A stretch of DNA of 64,000 bases from Rhizobium sp. CF122 (GCF_000282035.1 NZ_AKKA01000072.1:124001-188000), one strand, 5' to 3'. Positions 34,159-44,183 are shown, counted from the stretch's first letter. The notes: generated from the sequence alone by a model not told the origin. Numbers and translations are program-made.

Positions 34159-34326
34159 GACGTGGCCCTCCCTCCGGCGGCCGCTTCGTCACCTTGGCTT
34201 CACACGGGACCGCGCAAAGACAACCATTTGTTGTTAAATGCGCTCGTCAGCGCCCGAATACTTCTGTTCACAACGCGTCCTCGACGGCTATACCGGGGCG
34301 ACGCAAAAACATTGAATGGACCTGCC

Positions 34327-35559
34327 ATGACCGAAACCGTCCTCGATCGCTTTCTTCGCTATGTCGTCATCGATACCCAGTCGGATTCGGCATCATCGAC
34401 ACAGCCGTCGACCATGAAACAGAAGGACCTGGGGCGTTTGCTGGTCGACGAATTGTTGGCAATCGGCCTATCCGATGCTCATCTCGACGAGCATGGCTAC
34501 GTTTATGCGACCGTTCCCTCGAATGTCGATAAAGCGGTTCCGGTCATATGCTTCTGCTCGCACATGGACACCGCTCCCGACTTCACCGGGACGAACGTGA
34601 AGCCGCAGATCGTGCACAACTATCAGGGTGGCGACATTCAGCTTTCCGGTGACAGGAAGCAGGTCATTCGGGTCAGTGACAATCCAGCTCTCAATGACCA
34701 GATTGGCAACGACATCGTGACTACCGACGGAACGACGCTGCTCGGCGCTGACGACAAGGCAGGCATTGCCGAGATCATGACGGCAGCGCAAATCCTCGTG
34801 GACGATCCCGACATCAGGCACGGAACCATCAAGCTGCTTTTCACGCCGGACGAGGAGATCGGCCGTGGCGTCGACAAGGTCGATCTGGCGAAGCTTGGCG
34901 CGCAGTTTGCCTATACGATGGACGGCGAAACCGCCGGGCACATCGAAGACGAGACATTTTCGGCCGATGGCGTCGAGATCACCATTGAGGGCGTCGCCAT
35001 CCATCCGGGCTTTGCGAAGGGTAAGATGGAGAATGCGATCAAGATCGCAGGCGCCATCATCGACCGGTTGCCGAGGAATGCCGCACCAGAGACGACCGAA
35101 GGACGAGAAGGCTTCATTCATCCGACCGGCGTCACCGGCTCGATGGAAAGGGCGGCTGTCAGCCTCATTGTCCGCGACTTTGAGGAAGCCGGTCTCATCG
35201 ACAAGGAGAAACATCTCGAAGCACTGGTGCGCGAGATCATGACTGACTATCCCGGTTCTTCCTATACCTTTCTCGTCAAGCAGACGTACCGCAATATGAA
35301 GGTCATGCTCGATCGCCACCCTCAGATTGTCGAGAACGCTGTGGAAGCTATTCGGCGAGCCGGCATGTCGCCAGTCCGGGGCAGTATCCGAGGCGGAACC
35401 GACGGTTCCCGTCTATCCTTCATGGGATTGCCATGCCCGAACATCTTTGCTGGCGGCCATGCCTTTCACTCGCCGCGCGAATGGATCAGCAGGCAGGACA
35501 TGGAGAAGGCCGTAGCCACGCTCGTCGAACTCGCGAAGGTATGGGAGGAGCGGGCGTAA
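34327..35559 (+). CDS. pepT: Peptidase T (aminotripeptidase)
   Basis: A 410-residue M20 metallopeptidase that releases N-terminal residues from tripeptides in the cytoplasm. The ATG at 34327 (MTETVLDRFLRYVVIDTQSD) is the family start; the upstream extension is not protein-like. Zinc and catalytic motifs are visible: FCSHMDTAPDFTG, LGADDKAGIAEI, FTPDEEIGRG, GGTDGSRLSF and GHAFHSPREW. Length fits the family. Monocistronic. Confidence 0.96.
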   Translation: MTETVLDRFLRYVVIDTQSDSASSTQPSTMKQKDLGRLLVDELLAIGLSDAHLDEHGYVYATVPSNVDKAVPVICFCSHMDTAPDFTGTNVKPQIVHNYQGGDIQLSGDRKQVIRVSDNPALNDQIGNDIVTTDGTTLLGADDKAGIAEIMTAAQILVDDPDIRHGTIKLLFTPDEEIGRGVDKVDLAKLGAQFAYTMDGETAGHIEDETFSADGVEITIEGVAIHPGFAKGKMENAIKIAGAIIDRLPRNAAPETTEGREGFIHPTGVTGSMERAAVSLIVRDFEEAGLIDKEKHLEALVREIMTDYPGSSYTFLVKQTYRNMKVMLDRHPQIVENAVEAIRRAGMSPVRGSIRGGTDGSRLSFMGLPCPNIFAGGHAFHSPREWISRQDMEKAVATLVELAKVWEERA

Positions 35560-35625
35560 GCGGCGCAGAAGACTGTACGCTTACAACCAGCGGGTCGCAA
35601 TCTCACCCGTGCGGCAGTATCCCAC

Positions 35626-36078
35626 TCAGGCGAAAGTCTCGCCCGGTTTCGACCGCCCCGTCGCAATGTCGCGTCCTTCCTGAGCCTGCGCCATCGCCTT
35701 GACCAAGGCGACAATCTTTTCGCGCAGTTGAGTATCGGTGATTTGCAGGAAAGCGCGGTTGAGGGCGAGGCCTTCCTTCGAATGCAGGAATTCGGCAACG
35801 GGGTCGGCCGCGACAGTCATTTCAGATCCGGCCAAGCTCCGTGGCTCGGAGTCGTCCTTTTGAAAGAAGAAGCTCGGAGACGTGCTCAGTACCTCGGCAA
35901 TCCGTTGCAGTCGGCTGGCACCGATCCGGTTCAGACCTTTTTCGTATTTCTGCACCTGTTGGAATGTAACACCTATCTGATCGGCCAGTTTTTCCTGGCT
36001 AAGACCAAGCAGTTGTCTGCGCATCCTCACGCGAGAACCGACATAGGTATCGATGGCATTCGGCGTCTTTGCATTCAT
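35626..36078 (-). CDS. XRE-family regulator (rhizobial PraR-like)
   Basis: A 150-residue protein. The HTH (about 10-68) reads VGSRVRMRRQLLGLSQEKLA, IGVTFQQVQKYEKGLNRIGA, SRLQRIAEVL. The C-terminal half (EFLHSKEGLALNRAFLQI, LREKIVALVKAM) resembles PraR/PhrR regulators of rhizobia. The ATG at 36078 has GGAAA seven bases upstream; an ATG at 36093 would add five residues. Role unknown here; PraR relatives act in attachment and stress. Confidence 0.82.
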   Translation of the reverse strand: MNAKTPNAIDTYVGSRVRMRRQLLGLSQEKLADQIGVTFQQVQKYEKGLNRIGASRLQRIAEVLSTSPSFFFQKDDSEPRSLAGSEMTVAADPVAEFLHSKEGLALNRAFLQITDTQLREKIVALVKAMAQAQEGRDIATGRSKPGETFA

Positions 36079-36306
36079 CGTCAATGTTTCCATGAGCCGG
36101 GCTGGTGTCGCGATCATCGCTCGACCTCCGGTATACAGCACTCTCATGAAATGTGTATTAGCCGTCGACCAAATTCAATTGTTAGTTCATACGACCTGCG
36201 TAATATCATCTGGCAGAAATCAGACACTCACCGCAACAAGGTAGAACAGCACTGCAACCAGACCTTAGGTCGACGGCGACCGTGCTGGATGCGCCGAAGC
36301 ACTCGG

Positions 36307-36579
36307 TCAACGCTTGAAGCGAATTGGCCGGATTTCCCTGTGCACGATCTTCAGCGACCTGTCAGGTTGTATCATGTAGGTCTCATCGATCTGCCGGCCC
36401 CACTGATCAATGAAGTTGTGCGGGAAGGTCGACCCGGGCGGGGACTTCGTCAACTTGGTGCGCGGCTGGCCGCCATAGGTGACGCTGCCCGGGATCGGAT
36501 CGAGACCCGGCGAAGAAAAGTCCTTCGTCGTGCACCCGACAAGTGCGAGGACACCAATCAACGCAAGGGCCTTCTTCAT
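36307..36579 (-). CDS. Small lipoprotein
   Basis: A 90-residue precursor with lipobox LVGC (Cys16) after MKKALALIGVLALVG, and GAGGG upstream of the ATG. The mature chain is hydrophilic with PGSVTYGGQPRTKLTKSPPG and a C-terminal DETYMIQPDRSLKIVHREIR. I recall this as a conserved small rhizobial lipoprotein but know no function. Confidence 0.72.
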   Translation of the reverse strand: MKKALALIGVLALVGCTTKDFSSPGLDPIPGSVTYGGQPRTKLTKSPPGSTFPHNFIDQWGRQIDETYMIQPDRSLKIVHREIRPIRFKR

Positions 36580-36693
36580 GGTACCCTCGACCGTTTTGTT
36601 TCATTCCTGAAGCATATATGCAATCAATCGGGCCGGAACAGATGCCGTCTGGCGCAAGAATTCAGCAGGTCCGCCGCAACGCTTGCCCAACGC

Positions 36694-37854
36694 CTATAAC
36701 AGGCCCCGCTTTGCAAGATTTGCCATCAGCGCGGTGATACCGAAAGTCCAGGGAGAGCACTCGGTCGAGAGCCGCACGGTATTGACGAGCGAGCCGAGGC
36801 CCGCCGACGAAATTTCGACGACATCGCCCACCTTGTGGGTAAACCCCTGGTTTGGTGCGTCACGATCCTGTGTCGGGGCAAACAGCGTCCCCAAGAACAG
36901 CATGAAGCCATCGGGGTACTGATGGTGAGGCCCGCAGGTCTGCTTGACGAGGTCGCACGGATCTCGGCTGATCTTCGACATCGAACTCTTTCCGTGAAGG
37001 ATGAATCCATCTGTCCCAGTAACCTTGAGATCGAGTTCCGCCCTGCGGACCTCATCGAGGCTATAGCTCTCATCAAAGAGGCGAATGAATGGACCGATCG
37101 AGCACGACGCATTGTTGTCCTTTGCCTTGCCGAGGAGCAGCGCCGAACGGCCTTCGACGTCACGCAGATTGACGTCGTTGCCAAGCGTTGCACCCTTGAT
37201 CTCGCCGCGGCTGTTGACGGCAAGCACGATCTCGGGCTCCGGGTTGTTCCAGCTCGAGATCGGATGCAGGCCGACATCGGCGCCCCAGCCGACAGACGAG
37301 AGCACCGGTGACTTCGTGAACACCTCGGCGTCCGGTCCGATGCCAACCTCGAGATATTGAGACCACATGCCTTCCTCGATCAGCGCCTGCTTGACCTTCA
37401 AGGCTTCCGGCGAGCCTGCCTTCAGGTTGTTGAGGCTACCGCCGATCAGCGTACTGACGCGCTCGCGGATCGCGGCGGCGCGATCTGGATTTCCGGCCGC
37501 CTTCTCTTCGATCACGCGTTCGATCATCGACTGAGCGAATGTCACCCCACAGGCCTTGATCGCCTGGAGGTCGGCCGGAGCAAGCAGATGGACGCGAGAC
37601 GGGTCAGGCGTTCCGATACCAACGGCGTCGACTTCCTTGAGCGCGCCGAGCACAGGACCGCGCGCAGCGCGCACGAAGGCAGCCGGGTCGACCTGCTCCA
37701 GCAGTGCGCTCAACGTCGGCACGGTCTTGGAGGTGATGTCGACCAGATGGCCATCCCGAACCACCACGACGCATGGACCTCGGACAGCAGGGTTCCAGGC
37801 ACGACCGATAAACAAGCCGCCAGCGGCGACAGCGTCCAGAAGAGTGTAAGACAT
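36694..37854 (-). CDS. xylX: FAH-family sugar-acid dehydratase (XylX-like)
   Basis: A 386-residue protein of the fumarylacetoacetate hydrolase fold. It follows the Caulobacter XylX pattern nearly throughout: SQYLEVGIGPDAEVFTK, SSWNNPEPEIVLAV, LGNDVNLRDVEGRSALLLGK, AKDNNASCSIGPF and the end KPWTFGI-like SPWTFGITALMANLAKRGLL. XylX dehydrates 2-keto-3-deoxy-D-xylonate to alpha-ketoglutarate semialdehyde in the Weimberg pathway. The L-arabinose branch uses a similar step, so the sugar is uncertain. It lies downstream of the xylD-like gene on the same strand, but a terminator separates them. Confidence 0.85.
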   Translation of the reverse strand: MSYTLLDAVAAGGLFIGRAWNPAVRGPCVVVVRDGHLVDITSKTVPTLSALLEQVDPAAFVRAARGPVLGALKEVDAVGIGTPDPSRVHLLAPADLQAIKACGVTFAQSMIERVIEEKAAGNPDRAAAIRERVSTLIGGSLNNLKAGSPEALKVKQALIEEGMWSQYLEVGIGPDAEVFTKSPVLSSVGWGADVGLHPISSWNNPEPEIVLAVNSRGEIKGATLGNDVNLRDVEGRSALLLGKAKDNNASCSIGPFIRLFDESYSLDEVRRAELDLKVTGTDGFILHGKSSMSKISRDPCDLVKQTCGPHHQYPDGFMLFLGTLFAPTQDRDAPNQGFTHKVGDVVEISSAGLGSLVNTVRLSTECSPWTFGITALMANLAKRGLL

Positions 37855-38000
37855 CGATGTGTTCCGTCACGCGAGCGATGGAGGCGCTCAAAATCAAAAC
37901 GAACCAGCCGCCCTCCAACCCGACGGCGCGGGGAAATCGACCACAATAGATGCCCGTCGGCAAGGTCAAAACCAATCAATCTCGACCTCGTTTCGAAAAT

Positions 38001-38036
38001 GAAAAAGGGCGCGGTGCCGGAGTTGGCAACGCGCCC
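38001..38036 (-). terminator. Rho-independent terminator after the xylD-like gene
   Basis: On the minus strand GGGCGCG (38036-38030) pairs with CGCGCCC (38013-38007), with a second inner stem (TGCC/GGCA), and TTTTTC follows directly. This is a complete intrinsic terminator 55 bases after the dehydratase stop. The xylX-like gene therefore needs its own promoter or read-through. Confidence 0.8.
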
Positions 38037-38090
38037 ATTGTGCATGATCAGCCGTGGCTCACGTAACGTGCACTACTGCACGCCGGCGGC

Positions 38091-39965
38091 TTAGTGGTTG
38101 TCGCGCGGGATACCCTTGGTCTGTGCGATGCGCTGGTACTTGACGGCGGGCTCGAGCACGGCGCCGGTTTCCATCTGACCGACATAGGTACGCTGGATTT
38201 CCTGCCAGGGCGTCTGGCTCTCCGGATAGACATAACCACCGGCTGCCTCGAGCGCCTTGCGCCGTTCGGCAAGCTCCTCGTTGCTGATGAGGATGTCGGC
38301 CGTCCCCTTCTTGAGGTCGATGCGAACCTGGTCGCCGGTCTTCAGCAGCGCGAGCCCACCGCCAGCTGCCGCTTCCGGCGAAGCGTTGAGGATGGAGGGG
38401 GAGCCAGAGGTGCCGGACTGACGACCGTCACCGATGCAGGGCAGCGCGGTGATGCCCTGCTTCAAGAGGTAGTCGGGGGCGCGCATGTTGACGACCTCGG
38501 CTGCACCCGGATAGCCGATCGGGCCGGCTCCGCGCATGAAGAGGATCGTCGAGGCGTCAATCGCCAGCGACGGGTCGTCGATGCGGTGATGGTAATCTTC
38601 CGGTCCGTCGAAGACGACCGCGCGGCCAACGAAGGCTTCTGGATCGTTCGGGTTGGAGAGGTAACGCTGACGGAATTCAGGCGAGATCACGCTCGTCTTC
38701 ATGATTGCGGACGAGAAGAGATTGCCGCGCAGGACGCGGAAGCCGGCACGCTCCTTCAGCGGTCGCTCGAACGGGCGAATGACCTTGTCGTCTTCGATCG
38801 TCGCCGTTGTGTAGTTCTCGCCGACAGTCTTGCCGTTGACGGTCATCGCACTTGTATTGAGGAGATCATGCTTGATCAGTTCGCCCATCACGGCAGGAAC
38901 GCCACCGGCATGGTAGTAGTCCTCGCCGAGATATTCGCCGGCCGGCTGCAAGTTGACGAGGAGCGGAATTTCCTCGCCGTAGGTCTGCCAGTCGTCGACC
39001 GTCAGTTCAACGCCGACATGGCGTGCCAGAGCGTTCAGGTGGATCGGCGCGTTGGTGGAACCACCGATTGCGGAGTTGACCTTGATCGCGTTGATGAAGG
39101 CTTCCTTGGTCAGGATGTCGGACGGCTTCAGGTCTTCGCGCACCATCTCGACGATGCGAAGGCCGGTTTCATAGGAAACTTCCTGACGGTCGCGGTAGGG
39201 GGCCGGAATTGCCGCGCCACCCGGCAGTTGCATGCCCAGCGCTTCGGCAAGCGAGTTCATTGTCGTCGCCGTGCCCATCGTGTTGCAGTAGCCGGTCGAG
39301 GGTGCGGAGGATGCGACGAGCTTGACGAAGCCCTGATAGTCGATTTCGCCGCGCGCCATCATTTCGCGGGCCTTCCAGACAATTGTGCCGGAGCCCGTAC
39401 GCTCGCCGCGGAACCAGCCGTTCAGCATAGGACCGACCGAGAGCGCGATCGCCGGAATGTTGACGGTGGCCGCGGCCATGAGACAGGCCGGCGTCGTCTT
39501 GTCGCAACCGATCGTCAGGACTACGCCGTCGAGCGGATAGCCGTAGAGAACCTCGACAAGGCCGAGATAGGAGAGGTTGCGGTCGAGACCGGCGGTCGGG
39601 CGCTTGCCGGTTTCCTGGATCGGATGCACCGGGAATTCAATGGCGATACCGCCAGCGTCACGAATGCCTTCGCGAACGCGCTTGGCAAGCTCGATATGGT
39701 GACGATTGCACGGCGACAGGTCCGAGCCAGTCTGTGCGATACCGATGATCGGCCTTCCCGACTGCAGCTCTTCCTGGCTCAGACCGAAGTTCATGTAACG
39801 CTCCAGGTAGAGCGCGGTCATGTCGGGGTTTGCCAGATTGTCGAACCAGGCCTTGGAGCGAAGCTGGCGCGATCCGTCCTGCTCTTGAACTGCGTTCTGA
39901 TTCGGGGAGGGATTTTTCTCAACCACGATGAATTTCCTTGCTTTGAAGCCGCTGTTGTCATGCAC
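38091..39965 (-). CDS. xylD: IlvD/Edd-family sugar-acid dehydratase (D-xylonate/L-arabinonate type)
   Basis: A 624-residue iron-sulfur dehydratase. Cys86 (SPCNRHH), Cys154 ([10 protein letters not shown]) and Cys227 (GYCNTMGTA) are the usual cluster ligands; GGSTNAPIH carries the catalytic Ser. [20 protein letters not shown] and the C-terminal PRDNH match Caulobacter XylD (end PRHNH). The first 30 residues are an unconserved extension, so an internal start near residue 15 (GTG codons) is possible. It removes water from a C5 aldonate to give the 2-keto-3-deoxy acid used by the XylX-like enzyme. Confidence 0.88.
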   Translation of the reverse strand: MHDNSGFKARKFIVVEKNPSPNQNAVQEQDGSRQLRSKAWFDNLANPDMTALYLERYMNFGLSQEELQSGRPIIGIAQTGSDLSPCNRHHIELAKRVREGIRDAGGIAIEFPVHPIQETGKRPTAGLDRNLSYLGLVEVLYGYPLDGVVLTIGCDKTTPACLMAAATVNIPAIALSVGPMLNGWFRGERTGSGTIVWKAREMMARGEIDYQGFVKLVASSAPSTGYCNTMGTATTMNSLAEALGMQLPGGAAIPAPYRDRQEVSYETGLRIVEMVREDLKPSDILTKEAFINAIKVNSAIGGSTNAPIHLNALARHVGVELTVDDWQTYGEEIPLLVNLQPAGEYLGEDYYHAGGVPAVMGELIKHDLLNTSAMTVNGKTVGENYTTATIEDDKVIRPFERPLKERAGFRVLRGNLFSSAIMKTSVISPEFRQRYLSNPNDPEAFVGRAVVFDGPEDYHHRIDDPSLAIDASTILFMRGAGPIGYPGAAEVVNMRAPDYLLKQGITALPCIGDGRQSGTSGSPSILNASPEAAAGGGLALLKTGDQVRIDLKKGTADILISNEELAERRKALEAAGGYVYPESQTPWQEIQRTYVGQMETGAVLEPAVKYQRIAQTKGIPRDNH

Positions 39966-40043
39966 TTAGCTGATCGATACAGGAATGTATAATCAGTCTT
40001 TCGCATTTTGATATGCAAATATCTTATATCGAGTGAGGCAATC

Positions 40044-40952
40044 GTGGGATTAGATGGTTTCAGACTGCGGCACCTGAAGATGCTCGTGGCGCTCAGCGAG
40101 CACGGCAAGCTCGGCGTCGTTGCCGAAATGTTTGGCATCTCGCAACCGGCCCTGTCGAGAACCCTCAATGAGCTGGAGCAAATGTCTGGGCACCAGCTCT
40201 TCGAACGACACAATCGTGGCCTCGTCCCCACCCCTCAGGGCGAAGTGATCGTTCGCCACGCCAAAATGCTGATCTCCGAAGCACAACGCGCAGAATATGA
40301 AATGGTTGTCGCAGCTGCCGGGCAGGGCGGCAGCGTGGCATTCGGCACGATCATGACGCCGGCAGCCGATTACGTTGCCCCTGCGCTGAAACGGATCTTC
40401 GAAACCCACCCGACGATCGACATCAGCATCTCCGTTGGCAGCAGCGACGTGCTTCTCGAGGATGTGCTGAACAGAAGGCTCGACTTTGCCGTCTGCCGCA
40501 TTCCAAGTGGCATGAACCCACTCTGGTTCGACTATCTGCCGGTCGGCCAGGAGACGCTGCGTGTCATCGTGGCCGTGGATCACCCGCTCTCGGCCAAGCC
40601 TGTCGTCACCGAGGACGATCTCAGGCACCTGAGCTGGGTGCTCCAGCCGCATGGCTCGTTCCTTCGACAGGTCATCGATGATTTCATCCGTCGTCACGGC
40701 ATCGTGCCAGCAAGCGTCGTTTCGACTTCCGATGCGCTTTTGACCATGTTGCTGATATTGCAGAGCCAGCGGCTCGGCATCTTTGCCGAGCCCGTGGCAG
40801 CCCTGCTCGAGCGGCATGGTCTCGTTAAGGCGCTGCAGATAGAGGGCGATATCTCCGTCCCAGGTTTTGGCCTCGTCAAACTCAAGGAACGCGAACTGTC
40901 TGCCTCCGCCGAGCTTGTCTACAATGTGTTTGCCACAACGCGAAACCCTTAA
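40044..40952 (+). CDS. LysR-family regulator (GbpR-like)
   Basis: A 302-residue regulator divergent from the xylD-like gene. I start at the GTG at 40044 behind GTGAGG; an ATG at 40008 would add 12 residues. The HTH (about 5-62) reads LRHLKMLVALSEHGKLGVVA, FGISQPALSRTLNELEQ, and the periplasmic-binding-like effector domain fills the rest. It resembles GbpR-class LysR proteins, which control sugar-uptake genes in Agrobacterium. It probably controls the xylD-like gene from the 78-base shared gap. Confidence 0.9.
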   Translation: MGLDGFRLRHLKMLVALSEHGKLGVVAEMFGISQPALSRTLNELEQMSGHQLFERHNRGLVPTPQGEVIVRHAKMLISEAQRAEYEMVVAAAGQGGSVAFGTIMTPAADYVAPALKRIFETHPTIDISISVGSSDVLLEDVLNRRLDFAVCRIPSGMNPLWFDYLPVGQETLRVIVAVDHPLSAKPVVTEDDLRHLSWVLQPHGSFLRQVIDDFIRRHGIVPASVVSTSDALLTMLLILQSQRLGIFAEPVAALLERHGLVKALQIEGDISVPGFGLVKLKERELSASAELVYNVFATTRNP

Positions 40953-40973
40953 TGCGGCGCCGCCTCCAACAGC

Positions 40974-41882
40974 CTAAGGCGCATACTGCGTGACCATGCG
41001 CGCATCGCGGCGGAAATCGGAAGGTGACATGCCCGCAATATGGCGAAACGACTTGTTGAAGGCGCTGATCGAGCCGAATCCGCTGTCCATTGCGACCTGC
41101 AACACGTTTGCCTCGTCGTTCATCAACATCGCTTGCGCGCGCGACAGGCGCAGCAGATTGACATATTTGCTGAGCGTCATGCCGGTCGTCTTCTTGAACA
41201 GGTTCATCGCATATTTCGGGTGAAGGTCGGCCGCACGAGCGATATCGACCGAATCAATTTCCTGTAGGAAGTTGACGGCGATGAAGTCGCACATGCGCGC
41301 CACACTGCGCGAGGATTGCGGATAGCACTGCTCGATATCGTCAGCATCGGTCGGCCCGAGTGTCGGAATCATGGAATAGGGCTCCAGTGCGATTCGCTCC
41401 ACCCGCAACATCATCTCGTCGACGGCGTGCTGCGCCTTGGCAGGGTCGCCTGACTTGGCGTAGCGCACCCAGCGTGGAAAGTTTTCCCGGTCGGCGGCGT
41501 CGGTTGCCGAGGTGAACAGGATCTCGCCCTTCATCAGGCGGCTGGAAATGTTGATCGGCAGGCGCATGCGGAAGAAGTAGACGAGCGGAAGATGCCCGCC
41601 GGCATAGATCGCGTCCTCGGAGCAATCGTCCATCTGGTGCGGCTGCCCGCCCCAGAACAGGCACATGTCGCCCGCCCGCATGGTGATTTCGCAACCATTC
41701 ACGCGATAGTGGACGCTCCCCTGCATGATGTAGTTCACTTCAACCTGTACATGCCAATGCGGCATCAACATGACTGGCGGGTGGTTGTGAAACATCTGAA
41801 GGGCCGTCGGCAACCCTTCGATACTGCTTGCTCCCGGCTGATAGACAGCCCGCCTTACGATCTTACTTTCCGCCAAATCCAT
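40974..41882 (-). CDS. AraC-family regulator with cupin sensor domain
   Basis: A 302-residue regulator. The N-terminal cupin (about 30-110: PHWHVQVEVNYIMQGSVHYR, GDMCLFWGGQPHQ) is followed by the double HTH (about 195-295: LHPKYAMNLFKKTTGMTLSK, DSGFGSISAFNKSFRHIAGM). The layout is MelR/AgpT-like. It is divergent from the CUT1 sugar importer, with an 86-base gap that must hold both promoters, so it is the likely activator of that operon. Confidence 0.9.
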   Translation of the reverse strand: MDLAESKIVRRAVYQPGASSIEGLPTALQMFHNHPPVMLMPHWHVQVEVNYIMQGSVHYRVNGCEITMRAGDMCLFWGGQPHQMDDCSEDAIYAGGHLPLVYFFRMRLPINISSRLMKGEILFTSATDAADRENFPRWVRYAKSGDPAKAQHAVDEMMLRVERIALEPYSMIPTLGPTDADDIEQCYPQSSRSVARMCDFIAVNFLQEIDSVDIARAADLHPKYAMNLFKKTTGMTLSKYVNLLRLSRAQAMLMNDEANVLQVAMDSGFGSISAFNKSFRHIAGMSPSDFRRDARMVTQYAP

Positions 41883-41968
41883 GTTCCCTTTTTAGGAGAC
41901 AGCGGCTCCCTTCCAGATAGTCTAGCCGCGTTCACTAAGGGACGGCAATTGAAAAGGGAGGATTTTCA

Positions 41969-43246
41969 ATGCGCTTCAAACTTATCGGTGCGACCGCTGT
42001 TGTCGCGCTGCTTGCTTCCGGTTCTGCGTTCGCGCAGCAGTCGGGCAATCTCACCATCTGGAGCTGGAATATCGCCGCATCGGCGCTGAAGTCCACGCTC
42101 GAGGGCTTCAACAAGCAGCATCCGGACATCAAGGTCACGGTCGAGGACCTCGGCAACCAGCAGGTGTTCGACAAGATGCTGGCTGCCTGCGCTGCCGGCG
42201 GCGAAGGACTGCCGGACATCGTCAGCGTCGAGAATTTCGAAGCGGAAATCTTCTGGAGCCGCTTTCCCGACTGCTTCGCCAACCTGAAAGAGCTGGGCTA
42301 CACCCCAGAAATTCAGGCAAAGTTCCCAGACTTCAAGCGCACCGAGCTAGAAGTCGGGGATGTTGCCTACGCCATGCCCTGGGATTCGGGCCCGGTCGCT
42401 GTCTTTTATCGCCGCGACTTCTATGAAAAGGCAGGCGTTGATCCGTCGACCATCAAGACCTGGGACGATTTCATTGCAGCCGGCAAGAAGATCTCCGCAG
42501 CCAATCCGGGCGTCGTCATGGCGCAAGCTGACTTCAACGGCGACAGCGAATGGTTCCGCATGATTTCCAACGAGCAGGGCTGCGGCTACTTCTCGACGGA
42601 TGGCCAGACGATTACCATCAATCAGCCGGCCTGCGTTGCGACGCTCGAAAAGGTCAAGCAGATGAAGGACGCCGGCACGCTGACGGCAGCCATCTGGGAT
42701 GAGAAGATCCAGGCCAATACGGCAGGAAAGGCGGCCAGCCAGATGTATGGCGGCTGGTACGAAGGCACGATCAGGTCCGGCTCCCCCGATCTTTCCGGCA
42801 AGTGGGGCGTCTACACGATGCCAAGCCTGACGGCCGATGGCCCGCATGCGGCAAACCTTGGTGGTTCGTCGCTCGCAATCGCTGCCAACTCGCAGAACAA
42901 GGAAGCCGCCTGGACCTACATCAACTACGCTCTTGGCACCAATGAGGGCCAGGTGACGATGCTGAAGTCCTTCGGTCTCGTTCCGTCGCTTTTGACCGCC
43001 GTTCAGGACCCGTTCGTCAACGAGCCGCAACCTTTCTGGGGCGGGCAGAAGGTCTGGGTCGATATCCTGTCGACCCTCCCGAAGATCGTTCCGAGCCGCG
43101 GCACGGCTTTCCAGACGGACGCCGACTCGATCTACAGGGCAGCGCAGACGAAGTACTTCGCCGGCGGCTACCCCGACGCGAAGGCCGCGCTCGATGACGC
43201 CGCAAACCAGATCGCCACGGCGACAGGTCTTCCCATTGCGAAATGA
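41969..43246 (+). CDS. Sugar ABC transporter substrate-binding protein (CUT1)
   Basis: A 425-residue secreted protein: signal MRFKLIGATAVVALLASGSA cleaved near AFAQ, AAAGGGAGGA upstream. The mature part has LTIWSWNIAASALKSTLEGF, LPDIVSVENFEAEIFWSRFP and YAMPWDSGPVAVFYRRDFYE, all typical of family 1 sugar-binding proteins; three further segments with Cys suggest a disulfide. First gene of an operon of four transporter genes and one fusion enzyme. Sugar not identifiable; an alpha- or beta-galactoside or modified disaccharide would fit the AraC partner. Confidence 0.92.
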   Translation: MRFKLIGATAVVALLASGSAFAQQSGNLTIWSWNIAASALKSTLEGFNKQHPDIKVTVEDLGNQQVFDKMLAACAAGGEGLPDIVSVENFEAEIFWSRFPDCFANLKELGYTPEIQAKFPDFKRTELEVGDVAYAMPWDSGPVAVFYRRDFYEKAGVDPSTIKTWDDFIAAGKKISAANPGVVMAQADFNGDSEWFRMISNEQGCGYFSTDGQTITINQPACVATLEKVKQMKDAGTLTAAIWDEKIQANTAGKAASQMYGGWYEGTIRSGSPDLSGKWGVYTMPSLTADGPHAANLGGSSLAIAANSQNKEAAWTYINYALGTNEGQVTMLKSFGLVPSLLTAVQDPFVNEPQPFWGGQKVWVDILSTLPKIVPSRGTAFQTDADSIYRAAQTKYFAGGYPDAKAALDDAANQIATATGLPIAK

Positions 43247-43254
43247 GTAACGGT

Positions 43255-43278
43255 GCCGGGCGTGGCAACGCGCCCGGC
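43255..43278 (+). terminator. Intra-operon hairpin after the binding-protein gene
   Basis: GCCGGGCG (43255-43262) and CGCCCGGC (43271-43278) form an eight-base perfect stem with an eight-base loop, eight bases after the binding-protein stop. There is no T tract. Such hairpins often stabilise the binding-protein mRNA or reduce downstream expression, giving excess binding protein. Confidence 0.6.
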
Positions 43279-43322
43279 CTCCATCCTGAGGGGTGGCTCG
43301 TCTCGTCTGTGAGGAGAATACA

Positions 43323-44183
43323 ATGCCGATCCGCAACCGAAACGCTTACGCCTTTCTTGCGCCCTACCTCTTGATCTTTGCCACCTTCTGGATCTGGCCG
43401 ATCATCAGTTCGTTTCTGACCTCGTTTCAGAATACCCGCGTCAATCCATGGAAATTCAGTCTTTCCATTAACTGGGGTCGTCTCATCGGCGATCCGGCCT
43501 TTTATAACGCGCTCTACAACACGCTGATCATCCTGGTCATCCAGGTCCCGGTCATGATCATGCTCGCCACCGTAATGGCGGTGCTGTTGAACTCGCCGCT
43601 TTTAAAGGCGCGGCCGCTGTTCCGCTTCGCCTTTTTCGCGCCCGTCGTCGTTGGCGAGGTGGCCTATTCTGCGGTCTTCCGCCTGATGTTCAGTTTCGAT
43701 TTCGGGATCGTCAACAAGATCATCACCTTGGTCGGTCTTCCAGCCGTTTCCTGGTTCGACAATGCCAACGCTGCCATGACCCTGATCATCATTGCGGTGA
43801 CCTGGCGCTGGGCGGGATATAACGCGATCATCATTCTCGCCGGCCTGCAATCCATTCCTGACGACGTCTACGAGGCGGCAACGCTCGATCGCGTCAGCAA
43901 GACACAGCAGTTCTTCCACATCACGCTGCCGCTCTTGAAGCCGATCATCCTGTTTTGCGTCATCCTGTCGGTCATCGGCACCATGCAGCTCTTTACCGAA
44001 CCATTCCTCATCACCAATCGCGGCGGTCCGGGAGGTGGAACGGAAACGCTTGGCCTTCTCCTTTATCGCGAGGGCTTCCGCTCGCTCAATTTCGGCTATG
44101 CCTCGGCTGTCGCCTACACGATGGCGGCGCTGGCGGTCGCGATCTCACTCTTCAACCTCTGGATCGGAAGGGAGCCCAAATGA
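43323..44183 (+). CDS. Sugar ABC transporter permease (CUT1, MalF-like)
   Basis: A 286-residue permease with six hydrophobic segments. ATG at 43323 follows GTGAGGAGAATACA; the earlier in-frame ATG at 43293 lacks a ribosome site. EAA loop: DDVYEAATLDRVSKTQQFFH, ITLPLLKP. The stop overlaps the next start (ATGA). Confidence 0.93.
   Translation: MPIRNRNAYAFLAPYLLIFATFWIWPIISSFLTSFQNTRVNPWKFSLSINWGRLIGDPAFYNALYNTLIILVIQVPVMIMLATVMAVLLNSPLLKARPLFRFAFFAPVVVGEVAYSAVFRLMFSFDFGIVNKIITLVGLPAVSWFDNANAAMTLIIIAVTWRWAGYNAIIILAGLQSIPDDVYEAATLDRVSKTQQFFHITLPLLKPIILFCVILSVIGTMQLFTEPFLITNRGGPGGGTETLGLLLYREGFRSLNFGYASAVAYTMAALAVAISLFNLWIGREPK

Noticed and set aside
38094-39992. Plus-strand open frame (632 codons) opposite the XylD-like gene.
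   Set aside because: Arg/Asp-rich mirror of the dehydratase codons with no recognisable domain; the minus-strand protein carries all three cluster cysteines.
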